NCBI RefSeq assembly: GCF_004745865.1
Contig: NZ_SRKZ01000011.1
Span: forward strand, 25,353 to 89,352
DNA length: 64,000 nucleotides
Source of the DNA: Hymenobacter wooponensis
GTDB taxonomy: Bacteria > Bacteroidota > Bacteroidia > Cytophagales > Hymenobacteraceae
Reading direction: 5' to 3'
Part shown: in pieces, positions 8,487 through 16,064 of the stretch
Position numbering within the stretch: the first letter of the stretch is position 1
How the letters are laid out: the number at the start of each line of letters is the position of its first letter
The notes under the pieces: generated by a model
What the model saw: the letters and a program-made list of their open reading frames with translations, nothing else
Told to the model about the DNA's origin: nothing
Database searches by the model: none
Position numbers and translations under genes: made by a program

Positions 8487-9656
8487 ATGAATGCCTTCCT
8501 GAAATTGATTGCCCGTTCGCCCCGCTATACTGCCCTGCTGGCGGCGGGCCTGCTGCTGAGCGGCGCGCTCAGTAGCTGCTCGTCTGGTGCTTCGGAACCT
8601 GCGGCCGAGAAGCCCACGCCGGCCGCGCCGGCCGCCGTCACCACCTTCCGGCTGAGCGCCGCCCCGGCCGTGCGCCGGCTGCGGTTGCCTGCCGAGCTCA
8701 AGCCCTACGAGCAAGTGGACCTGTTTCCCCGCGTGGGCGCTTTTGTGAAGCAGGTGCTGGTGGACCGCGGCTCGCGCGTGAGCAAAGGCCAGACCCTGGC
8801 CGTGCTCGAAGCCCCCGAGCTGGCCGCCCAGCTGGCCCGGGCCCGCTCGCGCTGGCAGGCCGCGCAGGCCAAGCTTTCCGGCACCCGGGCCAGCTACGAA
8901 CGGCTATTGCGCACCAGCCAGGAGCCGGGCACCATCTCGCCCAATGACCTGGAGCGGGCCCGCGCCGAAATGCAGGCCGACCAGGCCAACGTGCAGGCCG
9001 CCTATTCCGAGCTGCAGGCCAGCCGGGAGCTGAGCAATTATTTGGTGGTAAGGGCTCCGTTCAGCGGTATCATCACGGCTCGCAACGTGTCGGCCGGGGC
9101 TCTGGTGGGGCCGGGCGGGGGCCAGCCGGCCGCGCCCATGTTTTCGCTGGAAAACAGCCGCACTCTGCGCCTGGAGGTGGCCGTGCCCGAGGCCGCGGCC
9201 GGCCAGTGGCTGCAGCCGGGCGCTTCGGTGCCGTTCACCGTGCCGGCCTTTCCCGGGCAGACCTTCACCGGCGTGTTCCGCCGCAATGCCAGCCGCCTGA
9301 GCCAGACGGTGCGCTCAGAGCTGGTGGAGATGGATGTGCCTAATGCCGACGGCCGCCTGAAAGCGGGCATGTACGCCCAGGTGCTGGTGGCCCTGCCCAC
9401 CGAAGCAAAAGCCGTCGCCGTGCCCACCTCGGCCGTGTTTGCCACCCCAGACGCGCCTAAGCAGGCGCAGGTAGTGCGCGTGCAGCAGGGGCGGGCCCAG
9501 TGGGTGCCCGTGCGCAAAGGTCAGCTGCTCAGCCGTGACACCGTGGTGGTGTTTGGGCCGCTGCAGCCCGGCGATGAGCTAGTCCGGGAAGCCGGTGAGC
9601 AGGTGCCCGACGGCCAGCCCCTCACGGTCGCGAAGGGTAAGCCCGCTGGGGTTTGA
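8487..9656 (+). CDS. RND periplasmic adaptor (membrane fusion protein), lipoprotein
   Basis: A 389-residue lipoprotein: the signal peptide ends with LSSCSSG, so the cysteine near residue 32 is probably lipidated. It has a lipoyl-like half motif (FPRVGAFVKQVLVDRGSRV, then KGQTLAVLEAPEL), an alpha-hairpin rich in A, Q and R, the second half of the lipoyl domain (LVVRAPFSGIITARNVSAGA), a beta-barrel domain and a membrane-proximal domain near the C-terminus. The adaptor links the RND pump to the TolC channel. It follows the pump gene by 27 bp and is the last structural efflux gene of the presumed operon. Confidence 0.9.
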   Translation: MNAFLKLIARSPRYTALLAAGLLLSGALSSCSSGASEPAAEKPTPAAPAAVTTFRLSAAPAVRRLRLPAELKPYEQVDLFPRVGAFVKQVLVDRGSRVSKGQTLAVLEAPELAAQLARARSRWQAAQAKLSGTRASYERLLRTSQEPGTISPNDLERARAEMQADQANVQAAYSELQASRELSNYLVVRAPFSGIITARNVSAGALVGPGGGQPAAPMFSLENSRTLRLEVAVPEAAAGQWLQPGASVPFTVPAFPGQTFTGVFRRNASRLSQTVRSELVEMDVPNADGRLKAGMYAQVLVALPTEAKAVAVPTSAVFATPDAPKQAQVVRVQQGRAQWVPVRKGQLLSRDTVVVFGPLQPGDELVREAGEQVPDGQPLTVAKGKPAGV

Positions 9657-9708
9657 TATATGAACGTTTTGTCATTTGTTTAGTGTTGCGCTCTTAAATC
9701 CTTTGACC

Positions 9709-10323
9709 ATGAATCGTAAGAATCTTCTCCAGTGGCTGCCGCTGGCTTTGTTTGCCCTCGTTTTGTTCACCCCGCTGCGCACCCCGGTTCTGGGTGGTAT
9801 TCAGCGCGGCCTACTGGCCACGGGCCTCTGGAAGGCCGAAGTGCCGGTAGCCACGGTGGCTTCGGCAGCCGCGCCCATCACGCCGACGGGCGGGACGGCC
9901 GCCTATCCGCATAGCCTGCCGTTGACCACGCTAGATGGAAAATCCGTCAACCTGAGTGACCTCAAAGGCAAGGTGGTGTTCGTCAACCTGTGGGCTAGCT
10001 GGTGCCCGCCCTGCGTGGCCGAGATGCCCGGCATTCACGCATTGTACAAGAAAATGGACCCGAAAAAGGTAGCCTTCGTGATGCTCTCGCTGGATGAAAA
10101 CCCCGCCAAGGCCCAGGCGATGCTCAAGCGCCAGGGCTATACCTTCCCGGTATATTTCCCCGCCGGCCCCCTGGCCCCGCCATTCGACTCCAACTCCATT
10201 CCTTCTACGGTCATTCTGGGCCCGGATGGGCAAGTGGCCGCCCGCCACGACGGGATGGCCGAGTACGACACGCCCGAATTTAAGGCGGCCCTTGATGACC
10301 TGGCCAAGCAGGTGAAAAACTAG
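9709..10323 (+). CDS. TlpA-like thioredoxin-fold thiol-disulfide protein
   Basis: A 204-residue protein with an N-terminal hydrophobic anchor (WLPLALFALVLFTPL) and a thioredoxin/AhpC-TSA fold. The redox motif is WASWCPPC, preceded by KGKVVFVNL and followed by a cis-proline region (SIPSTVILGPDG). It probably acts on the periplasmic side in thiol-disulfide exchange, as in TlpA/ResA. The ATG at 9709 is preferred over a TTG reading from 9676. An ATATATGAAC sequence in the 50 bp upstream resembles the ArsR half sites near 553, so regulation by the same repressor is conceivable but unproven. Confidence 0.85.
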   Translation: MNRKNLLQWLPLALFALVLFTPLRTPVLGGIQRGLLATGLWKAEVPVATVASAAAPITPTGGTAAYPHSLPLTTLDGKSVNLSDLKGKVVFVNLWASWCPPCVAEMPGIHALYKKMDPKKVAFVMLSLDENPAKAQAMLKRQGYTFPVYFPAGPLAPPFDSNSIPSTVILGPDGQVAARHDGMAEYDTPEFKAALDDLAKQVKN

Positions 10324-10349
10324 CTCACTCAGGTATATTATGTAATTCG

Positions 10350-10383
10350 ACCGGGCAGCTTCCGATGGGAGGTTGCCCGGTTT
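10350..10383 (+). terminator. hairpin terminator after the thioredoxin gene
   Basis: ACCGGGCA and TGCCCGGT arms enclose a short loop with additional pairing and are followed by TTT. It lies 27 bp after the stop codon of the thioredoxin gene and before the convergent gene at 10461. Confidence 0.65.
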
Positions 10384-10460
10384 GCGTTACCTGCCGCACT
10401 ATCCCCTGCGAATTCCGCGGGCTTTTTGACCTTCTTATGCCGTTGGGTAGTACCATTACG

Positions 10461-10841
10461 CTAAGCTGACTCGGCATCCTGCTGCTGCAGGAAAGCCCAA
10501 TCCTCTGCCGAAAGCTGCTGCTGCATAAAGGCCGTGTACCCAAGGTCGCGGCGTTCCAGCACGTGGCGGCGGAAAGCCCAGCTGCTATTTGCCGCCGCGA
10601 AACCGGCGGCAGTCATCGCCTGACGCATCCGGGGCGGCAGCCCAGCCAGCCAGTGGTGAAAATCAACTTCTGTGAGGTGGCTATCCGCTAATTGGTGGTA
10701 GCGATACGCGGCATTGCCCACGCGCAACAGCTGCGCCTGCTCGGCACGTTCCGTTTCCGGCAGTTGCTGCAACGCCTGCACCTGCTGCTCGTGCAGGCGC
10801 GGGAGGGGATGCCGGGGAACAAGCAGGTCGTTGATGTTCAT
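10461..10841 (-). CDS. hypothetical helical protein (126 aa)
   Basis: Not recognised. The product is mostly alpha-helical in character, rich in Q, L, A and R, with no membrane segment or cysteine motif. Its composition, normal GC content and clean codon use on the minus strand argue for a real gene; the opposite-strand frame at 10692 is a shadow. It ends the leftward cluster and converges on the efflux operon at 10.35 kb. It follows the putative HTH gene (10856-11173) by 14 bp and may be co-transcribed with it. Confidence 0.6.
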   Translation of the reverse strand: MNINDLLVPRHPLPRLHEQQVQALQQLPETERAEQAQLLRVGNAAYRYHQLADSHLTEVDFHHWLAGLPPRMRQAMTAAGFAAANSSWAFRRHVLERRDLGYTAFMQQQLSAEDWAFLQQQDAESA

Positions 10842-10855
10842 CGCAGCACAAGATG

Positions 10856-11173
10856 TTACTCGGCCTTGTTGAGTGGCGTTTTACGAGCGTTGGGGTCGGC
10901 CGCACACTCCTGATACACTAGCTTGGCAATATCTAAGTACGGCACTTTCAGGGCCGCAGCAAGCTTGTGTAGCTCGTCCTGGGTCATGCCGCCCGGCTGG
11001 TCGTGGCGCTTATCGTAGGTGCGCGGATTGATGTTCCACAGGGCGACAATATCCTTTTTCAGCATCCGGGTTCCGTCCAGCAGCTCCGCCAGCGTCGAAG
11101 CTTTAATAGTCAGGTCGGTGTTGTCTAACGTGACCTTAAAGGAAATGGGCGCGGGTGCGGAAGTGGATGCCAT
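10856..11173 (-). CDS. putative small HTH-type DNA-binding protein (105 aa)
   Basis: The ATG at 11173 gives MASTSAPAPISFKVTLDN and leaves a plausible upstream region; longer readings to 11284 run into poorly coding AT-rich sequence. The middle contains LKKDIVALWNINPRTYDKR and MTQDELHKLAAALKVPY, a pattern resembling an XRE-like helix-turn-helix. No close family is recognised. It lies between a RES-domain protein upstream and a hypothetical gene downstream on the same strand. RES toxins commonly pair with Xre-type antitoxins, so a link is possible, although the gene order would be reversed from usual. Confidence 0.55.
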   Translation of the reverse strand: MASTSAPAPISFKVTLDNTDLTIKASTLAELLDGTRMLKKDIVALWNINPRTYDKRHDQPGGMTQDELHKLAAALKVPYLDIAKLVYQECAADPNARKTPLNKAE

Positions 11174-11374
11174 AAGGAGGATGAAGGGTAATACCAGCCG
11201 GAAAGTTACCTCTTTGCTTGATGCGCTGGTAAATTCCTCATTGGGGAATACGGTAAAATATGGCCCACTGGTGTAGTTGCACAACGAAACTCTCTATACT
11301 TCAATAATGACTAGTTCAATTGCACATTGATTGAGCCAAATAGTTAACTAGCTATTGGCATACGCATGATAGTG

Positions 11375-12493
11375 CTATCCTCTATATGGGTGGATGGTTT
11401 CAAATTCCTTGGTTTGTAAGGCATCCTGAAGCAGTTGAGCGTGCTGATTATCAGCAATAGCATTACTCAGTGTATGTGGGTCTAGGCTTTCGATTGTGAT
11501 AGGAGATGATACCTGAATCTGCTTTGTGCGTACTGGGCACAACCCCTTTGAAGTAGAGCTATGCGCAGGGATAACCACATTGTAAGCATCAGCATAAGTT
11601 GGGTCTTCTGGGGATAACCGTGAAGATGAAAATGCTATTCCGCTAAAAAATCCACCTCTACCGCCACCTCGGCTAGTCGTGTTTACCCATTCCAAAACCA
11701 GTTGAGGGATAACGTATTCTTCGTGAAATCTGTCAGAATCTCGGACTGGGACACTCGTTGCCATCACTAAAGGCCAAGTGGCAAAGAACTTCATCAACTG
11801 ACCATCATAGGAGTGTGGTCTGTCTATGTGCTTGCGACGCATTTCGCTGACATGATTGCGTAAATCCAATAACACAATTTGACCAATCTCATTACGTACT
11901 GCCTTAAGCTTTGCTGCATAAAGGCTTGGCGTCCAGCCAGGATTCCTGAGTTCTTTGTAAGCTAGGTGGACCGAACTTGCAGCATAGAGACAAGGGTAAC
12001 CTGATATACTGAATCGCTGGTTAGCTACTAAGTAACGCCTGTCAAATGGGATGTGAAACATGCCAGCAGCATCTGGCGCATACGCGCTTTCTGACCGCAA
12101 GCGGTACAGCACATCGCTTTCGCGCAGTGTTTTGGAAGTAAGAAAAGAATCAGGGGATAGCATGGCATACTGCTGGCCCTTCGTGCTTTGAGCAAAGAAC
12201 TCGGCAAACATCTTATAAGCTACACTTGGACTGCCTTGATTGAAATAGCGTTGCAGTGCATGTATCAGAGCTTGATTTATATTCCTTACTGGGTGTTGGA
12301 TGAAAGCAGTATTAGGTATTTGCCCCATATACATCTTACTGCCATCTACCTCAAAATCATCCAGTTTATCGACAAGTAAAGTGTACTCTCTGATAGTCTG
12401 TATGACGTGCTGATAGTATGATTCCCTATCTTTTTCCCGCCAATCCTTTGGGATATCAAGAACTGGATGTTGGAGCAAATCATTGACTGTCAT
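11375..12493 (-). CDS. RES-domain protein, AT-rich and probably acquired
   Basis: A 372-residue protein from the ATG at 12493; 14 extra upstream codons are possible but less likely. The central part has the RES-domain pattern: YRLRSE, then MFHIPFDRRYLV, RFSISGYPCLYAASS and AYKEL, that is the conserved Arg, the FHIPF-R motif, the serine/glycine segment and a downstream Glu. RES domains occur as NAD-degrading toxins and in larger proteins of unknown role. At 372 residues this is longer than typical toxin forms and has a 130-residue N-terminal extension. Base composition is visibly more AT-rich than neighbouring genes, suggesting a separate origin. Confidence 0.7.
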   Translation of the reverse strand: MTVNDLLQHPVLDIPKDWREKDRESYYQHVIQTIREYTLLVDKLDDFEVDGSKMYMGQIPNTAFIQHPVRNINQALIHALQRYFNQGSPSVAYKMFAEFFAQSTKGQQYAMLSPDSFLTSKTLRESDVLYRLRSESAYAPDAAGMFHIPFDRRYLVANQRFSISGYPCLYAASSVHLAYKELRNPGWTPSLYAAKLKAVRNEIGQIVLLDLRNHVSEMRRKHIDRPHSYDGQLMKFFATWPLVMATSVPVRDSDRFHEEYVIPQLVLEWVNTTSRGGGRGGFFSGIAFSSSRLSPEDPTYADAYNVVIPAHSSTSKGLCPVRTKQIQVSSPITIESLDPHTLSNAIADNQHAQLLQDALQTKEFETIHPYRG

Positions 12494-12658
12494 AGTGTGC
12501 AAGTGAGGATAAGCGGCGGTAAGAGCGAGATGCAAAACTATCCTGAAGCAAAGCTAGCCTGAGCTATAGCTTATGTCTGGTTTCTAATTCGGCAAATAAG
12601 ACTTTGAAACGCAAGTTCATATAATAAACCTACGATGCTCCAGTAGCGAACAAAACAA

Positions 12659-12677
12659 GGGCGGTGGGGAGAAAAAA
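12659..12677 (+). repeat. G-rich dispersed motif, copy 1 (divergent)
   Basis: GGGCGGTGGGGAGAAAAAA, a variant of the GGGGCAGTGGGGGAAAAA family found eight times in this window. It overlaps the T-run of the minus-strand terminator. Confidence 0.5.
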
Positions 12678-12713
12678 ATGGCCCACCTCCCAGTCTGAGC
12701 GGGGGTGGACCAG
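12670..12713 (-). terminator. terminator of the leftward gene 12719-13471
   Basis: On the minus strand GGTCCACCCCC and GGAGGTGGGCC pair (two wobble positions) around a 10-nt loop and are followed by a run of seven T residues. It sits 5 bp after the stop codon. Confidence 0.65.
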
Positions 12714-12718
12714 TTTAA

Positions 12719-13471
12719 TCAGACAGTCGGCGGGGCGTAGGGCGTAAATCGGAAATCATACCAGCTACGCACCTCAACTGGCGTGTGGGCCACGAGGTAG
12801 GGAAAGGCGTGGCCCTCAATGGGAGCAATTTCGACGTAGTACTGCTGCGCCCCGTCTGGCTGCTGCCACAGGGTCACGGTGCCGTAGCCCTGGCCCTGTT
12901 CCGGGGTGGCCCGCTTGCCGGAATAGTAGGCGTACGAATCGTGCGGATAGGTGCCCAAGTTCAACTCTACCGGCTCCCACGGGCATTCCCCGCTGCCGCC
13001 CATCTCTTCCTCAAACGCAAACCACCGGAGTAGCCCGCCCTGCGCCACGATGCGCCCCCGGTACTGTGCGGGCTGGGGCTTCATTTCAGCAGCCAGGTCG
13101 CTCAGCGTCGCGTACTCGTCGGCCTGGTCAGTGGCCGTGAAGGGTACCCGCCCCGGAATGCGAAACGGGCCGGGGTGCTGGGCGGTCACGTCCTGCACCT
13201 GGTCAACGGTGCCGGCGACGAGTTCAAGAATCCGCGGTGCCCCTTCGGCGGGCACTTCCAAGTACAAGAAGTCAGTAAGGTATTTCCAGTTGCCAGCATC
13301 GGCCCGCTGCGCGGCATCCTGTTGGTCGGTGCCGGCAAACTCTTCTATATCATAGAAGCCATAGAAATCGGACAACTCGCCCCGGACTACAATAAGGCTA
13401 CCGTTCTCGCGGTGCTGGAAATGGCAAACTGGCTGGTTGGAAGCGGGCATTTCTGGGCTGGTCTTTTTCAT
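12719..13471 (-). CDS. hypothetical protein (250 aa)
   Basis: Not recognised. A soluble, acidic, aromatic-rich protein without signal peptide. Notable stretches are LSDFYGFYDIEEFAGTDQQD and a C-terminal beta-rich half with many Y and W residues (YPHDSYAYYSG, WYDFRFTPYAPP). Codon use and GC match the plasmid backbone. It is the last gene before the terminator at 12670 and is separated from the gene upstream by 23 bp, so they are probably one transcript driven by the promoter block at 13814. Confidence 0.6.
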   Translation of the reverse strand: MKKTSPEMPASNQPVCHFQHRENGSLIVVRGELSDFYGFYDIEEFAGTDQQDAAQRADAGNWKYLTDFLYLEVPAEGAPRILELVAGTVDQVQDVTAQHPGPFRIPGRVPFTATDQADEYATLSDLAAEMKPQPAQYRGRIVAQGGLLRWFAFEEEMGGSGECPWEPVELNLGTYPHDSYAYYSGKRATPEQGQGYGTVTLWQQPDGAQQYYVEIAPIEGHAFPYLVAHTPVEVRSWYDFRFTPYAPPTV

Positions 13472-13494
13472 CGGAGTAAGGGCTAGGGTAGGGA

Positions 13495-13782
13495 CTAATA
13501 GAGGTAGTTGGGGTGAGCGGCTGGGCCTAACTCACGGGCTTCTTTCTCAAGCTGAGCGTCTTCCCATTTCTCGCTCTCGGCAATGGCCAGGGCCTTCCAC
13601 TTCATCAGTTGGGCCGCGTCAGTGGATTTGCTAATCAGGTCCTCCGCCTTCTGGCGGCGCTCCGGCGTGAAAGCCGGGTGGTTCAGCACGCGCCGTAGGT
13701 TGCTGCGGGCTGACTGTACCATCAGCATCAGGCCAGCATTGGAAAGCGTGGCAACGGGGGCGGGAGTGGGGGCGGTCAGCAT
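13495..13782 (-). CDS. hypothetical protein (95 aa)
   Basis: Not recognised. A small, helical and charged protein with a conserved-looking segment SNLRRVLNHPAFTPERRQKA followed by a lysine/glutamate-rich helix. Its start codon is 31 nt from the shared block at 13814-13880, the same spacing as at three other plasmid genes, which strongly supports the start and the reality of the gene. The downstream gene at 12719 is likely in the same transcript. Confidence 0.65.
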   Translation of the reverse strand: MLTAPTPAPVATLSNAGLMLMVQSARSNLRRVLNHPAFTPERRQKAEDLISKSTDAAQLMKWKALAIAESEKWEDAQLEKEARELGPAAHPNYLY

Positions 13783-13813
13783 AGAAAGAGGGCTAAAGGG
13801 TGAGCGGCTTTGC

Positions 13814-13880
13814 TATACTTATTAAACGTAAATCATACCTAGATAGATGCACTTTGTGCATTTATCTATGCGTTTTTTAT
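13814..13880 (-). promoter_or_regulatory. shared plasmid promoter block, copy 1
   Basis: On the minus strand the core TACGTTTAATAAGTA ends 31 nt before the ATG of the 95-aa gene. Upstream (rightward) it has TGATTT, an AGATAGATGCA stretch and an imperfect palindrome TGCACTTTGTGCA. Copies 2-4 lie at 14634, 17151 and 59778. TACGTTTA is close to the Bacteroidota -7 consensus TAnnTTTG; assignment as promoter is inference. Confidence 0.65.
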
Positions 13881-13904
13881 TAGCAAGTTTCTGCGGAATG
13901 GACA

Positions 13905-13936
13905 TGAAAAAAGCCGCCCGGTCGGGGGCGGCTTTC
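13905..13936 (-). terminator. terminator of the DUF3846 gene
   Basis: AAAGCCGCCC and GGGCGGCTTT form a stable stem with a loop of about 5-6 nt. Read on the minus strand it ends in a run of T residues, 14 bp beyond the stop codon of 13950-14603. Confidence 0.7.
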
Positions 13937-13949
13937 TTACCGGAAGTAA

Positions 13950-14603
13950 CTAGCGCAGCTGCTCGGATTTCATTAGAACAACGGTGCCGACTACTACATC
14001 AATCGGGCTGTACTGCTCGGGCGGGTAGGTGTCGAACCAAGCGGCCGTAGCCAACATATTGAGCGCGGACCCGCTGTATTTGCCGTTGTCGTCGATTACC
14101 AGAATATAGCCGGCAAGCGGGCCGTGCTGGAAATAGTGAATGTCCAGCGTATCAGCGCCGATAAGGGGCCGTAGCTGGTCGAATTTGAAGGTTTTGCCTT
14201 TGCTCGGGCGTATCTCGGTCAGGCTCCCATCCAAACCCAGCACCGTGGCAGTGCCCTCGGCCGGCACCATTGCGGTACGCTGGGCCAACAGGTACTCACC
14301 TAGCTCCCAGATGGTAGAAAATATGCGTTCGGTGCCCTCGATGCGGAACGGGCCTAAGTAGTAAGCCGGCGTCGTCACCACCTGGCCGCGGGCGGTTACG
14401 CCGACCGTCGTTGCCAGCAAGGCCGCGCCGCGCTGGGTGACTTGCAGAAACACGGTAGCGGGGAGCTTCTTCCACCATGCGGCCACGGTCAGGTCGGCAC
14501 CGGCACCACCGTAGAACATCTGCACATTGGACAGATTGAAAAAGTGGGGGCCAGCTAGAACGATAGGGTGCGCGGCGGGCTGGGGAACGGGGGTAATTTC
14601 CAT
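13950..14603 (-). CDS. DUF3846-domain protein
   Basis: A 217-residue protein whose second half carries the DUF3846 pattern: LTEIRPSKGKTFKFDQLRPL, IGADTLDIHYF, ILVIDDNGKYSGSALNMLAT and the ending DVVVGTVVLM. DUF3846 proteins are common on plasmids and phages and have no established biochemical role. The first half (about residues 1-110) has no recognised domain. The gene is monocistronic: its own promoter block (14634-14700) lies 30 nt before the ATG and its own terminator follows the stop. Confidence 0.75.
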   Translation of the reverse strand: MEITPVPQPAAHPIVLAGPHFFNLSNVQMFYGGAGADLTVAAWWKKLPATVFLQVTQRGAALLATTVGVTARGQVVTTPAYYLGPFRIEGTERIFSTIWELGEYLLAQRTAMVPAEGTATVLGLDGSLTEIRPSKGKTFKFDQLRPLIGADTLDIHYFQHGPLAGYILVIDDNGKYSGSALNMLATAAWFDTYPPEQYSPIDVVVGTVVLMKSEQLR

Positions 14604-14633
14604 ATCAGAAAGGGGGTTTAGATGCGTTTCCTA

Positions 14634-14700
14634 CTTACTTATTAAACGCAAATCATACCTAAATAGATGCATGTTATACATTTTTAATGGCGTATTTTAT
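14634..14700 (-). promoter_or_regulatory. shared plasmid promoter block, copy 2
   Basis: Core TGCGTTTAATAAGTA at 30 nt from the ATG of the DUF3846 gene, then AGGTATGATTT, CATCTATTT and an AT-rich imperfect palindrome ATGCATGTTATACAT. A G-rich motif copy lies a further few bases upstream. Confidence 0.65.
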
Positions 14701-14706
14701 ACTTCG

Positions 14707-14724
14707 TTTTTCCCCACTGCCCCC
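14707..14724 (-). repeat. G-rich dispersed motif, copy 2
   Basis: On the plus strand TTTTTCCCCACTGCCCCC, the reverse complement of the GGGGCAGTGGGGAAAAA family. It lies about 105-120 nt upstream of the DUF3846 start, just beyond the promoter block. Confidence 0.6.
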
Positions 14725-14741
14725 GCTGGAATGGGCAACAA

Positions 14742-14777
14742 AAGAGCGCAACAACCGGTAAGGCTGCTGCGCTCGGT
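14742..14777 (-). terminator. probable terminator of the gene at 14828
   Basis: GAGCGCAAC and GCTGCGCTC arms (one wobble) around a 13-nt loop; the minus-strand reading continues into TTTTG. It lies 50 bp after the stop codon. Confidence 0.5.
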
Positions 14778-14827
14778 GGCTTGATGGCGGCGGGGCTACG
14801 CGTGTAGTATGCACGCCACGCGCTCAG

Positions 14828-15250
14828 TCATCGCGTAGTGGTGCTGGTAGTGATTGGAACCCCAGCAACGGGCAAACCCTGTTCGGTGCGGATACTACGG
14901 CGGGGGCCGCTGGGCACCCTGGGCTCGAACCAATCCCGGTAGGCCGTGGTCAGCCGGTCAGCGACGACGGCCAGCCGCTCCGGGCTATGCTGCCCGGCGT
15001 CGGCCGGGGTACGCTTAATCCAGATGTGGCAACTGCCGCACCCTATCTGGTACGCGTCGCCCATCAGTTCCCGGATTGCGCCGGCCAGGTCGCGCAAATC
15101 ATTCTGGTGGCTGTGGGCCTGCACATAGCGGCGCGCCTGCTCCAGCAACTGCTTTTCGGCCTTATTGCGGGGTTGCTGCTCAATGGCTAAATATGCCTGC
15201 TGCGCAGCGTAGGTAAGGGCGATGGGGGCGAATTTCTCGGCTTGGCTCAT
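14828..15250 (-). CDS. hypothetical protein (140 aa)
   Basis: Not recognised. A soluble, helical protein with an N-terminal alanine/glutamine-rich helix (ALTYAAQQAYLAIEQQPRNK) and a short cysteine/histidine cluster IGCGSCHIWIKR around residue 73 that could bind metal, but only one CxxC-type element is present. It is followed by an RT/SGP-rich tail. It is the third gene of a run of three small genes (15967, 15642, 15250) that read leftward with 34-bp and 56-bp gaps, likely one transcript. Confidence 0.6.
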   Translation of the reverse strand: MSQAEKFAPIALTYAAQQAYLAIEQQPRNKAEKQLLEQARRYVQAHSHQNDLRDLAGAIRELMGDAYQIGCGSCHIWIKRTPADAGQHSPERLAVVADRLTTAYRDWFEPRVPSGPRRSIRTEQGLPVAGVPITTSTTTR

Positions 15251-15306
15251 CGGGGTACTGGTTAGGGATGAAGAAGCGGCCAGGCTGGTCAGGCCCGGCC
15301 GGCGGC

Positions 15307-15642
15307 CTAGCGCTGCGGGGCGCTGGCTAATGTGCGCGAGAGGTGCAGCACGTGGGCGTTGTGGAAGGCCTCGGCAAACACGCCGCGCCGGAAGTCGGCA
15401 GCCAGCTGGCCGACGTCAGCAAATTCGTAGCGCAGGCCCGTATCACCCAGCGGCACCAGGTATAGGTCAGCCTCCTCGGCATTGAAGCCGCCCACGTTGC
15501 GCCCGTCGCTCAGCAGCAGCGAAACGCCGGGCCGGTGGTCGGGTCCGTCAACGAACGTATAGGTTTCATAAATCAGCCCTACCGCCTTCTCAAAGGGGTA
15601 ATACACGGCCTCGCCTACGGCTAAATCCTTATATTCTGGCAT
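15307..15642 (-). CDS. hypothetical protein (111 aa)
   Basis: Not recognised. The first half looks beta-rich (AVYYPFEKAVGLIYETYTFV, then GVSLLLSDGRNVGGF), the second half helical (VGQLAADFRRGVFAEAFHNA). It has no membrane segment and no cysteines. The pattern of a small beta domain with DGRNVGGF resembles other short plasmid-encoded accessory proteins, but no family can be named. It lies mid-way in the presumed three-gene transcript. Confidence 0.6.
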   Translation of the reverse strand: MPEYKDLAVGEAVYYPFEKAVGLIYETYTFVDGPDHRPGVSLLLSDGRNVGGFNAEEADLYLVPLGDTGLRYEFADVGQLAADFRRGVFAEAFHNAHVLHLSRTLASAPQR

Positions 15643-15676
15643 GGGTAGGTAGCATAAGATGGAAAAGAGAAGGAAA

Positions 15677-15967
15677 TCATACGAGAAGCAAGGCGTATTG
15701 GCCTCCCTGCTCCTCGCGGGTCATGCGCAGGCCCTCGCGGGCTATTGCCCGGGTCGCCCGAACCAGCTTTAGCAGCGCCTCGTACGCCTCGGGCGTGTCT
15801 ATTTCCATCATCAGGCGCTCGGCTACCTCCTCGGTCAGCACCTCGCTGTTGATGCCCTTGCCAAGCTGCTGCATCATTACCTCCACGTCGGCGATGGCGG
15901 CTATTATCCGGTTGCGGTACTGGTTCCAACTGGGGTGCCGAATGGTGGGGGCTTCGCTGGCTTTCAT
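15677..15967 (-). CDS. hypothetical helical protein (96 aa)
   Basis: Not recognised. It appears all-helical with charged, heptad-like spacing (YRNRIIAAIADVEVMMQQLG and EVAERLMMEIDTPEAYEALL). It might be a small dimeric or partner-binding protein. Between it and the ardC-like gene upstream there is a stem-loop and a set of GCTAGGG short repeats, so it may have a promoter of its own there. Confidence 0.6.
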   Translation of the reverse strand: MKASEAPTIRHPSWNQYRNRIIAAIADVEVMMQQLGKGINSEVLTEEVAERLMMEIDTPEAYEALLKLVRATRAIAREGLRMTREEQGGQYALLLV

Positions 15968-15987
15968 CAGGAAAGAGACTATAATTA

Positions 15988-16019
15988 GAGCTAGGGCTAG
16001 AATTATGGCTAGGGCTAGG
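15988..16019. repeat. short GCTAGGG repeats
   Basis: GAGCTAGGGCTAGAATTATG is followed by GCTAGGGCTAGGAGC, so the 7-mer is repeated with near-palindromic CTAG cores. It lies just upstream of the 96-aa gene and could be a regulatory site. Nothing further can be said. Confidence 0.35.
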
Positions 16020-16023
16020 AGCT

Positions 16024-16055
16024 TTGGGGTAGCAGCGGCTTTGCTGCTACCCCAG
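16024..16055 (-). terminator. terminator of ardC-like gene
   Basis: GGGGTAGCAGC and GCTGCTACCCC pair perfectly around a 6-nt loop (16026-16053). It lies just past the stop codon of 16065-17120. No long T-run is present, so termination strength is uncertain. Confidence 0.55.
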
Positions 16056-16064
16056 CCCTGAGAG

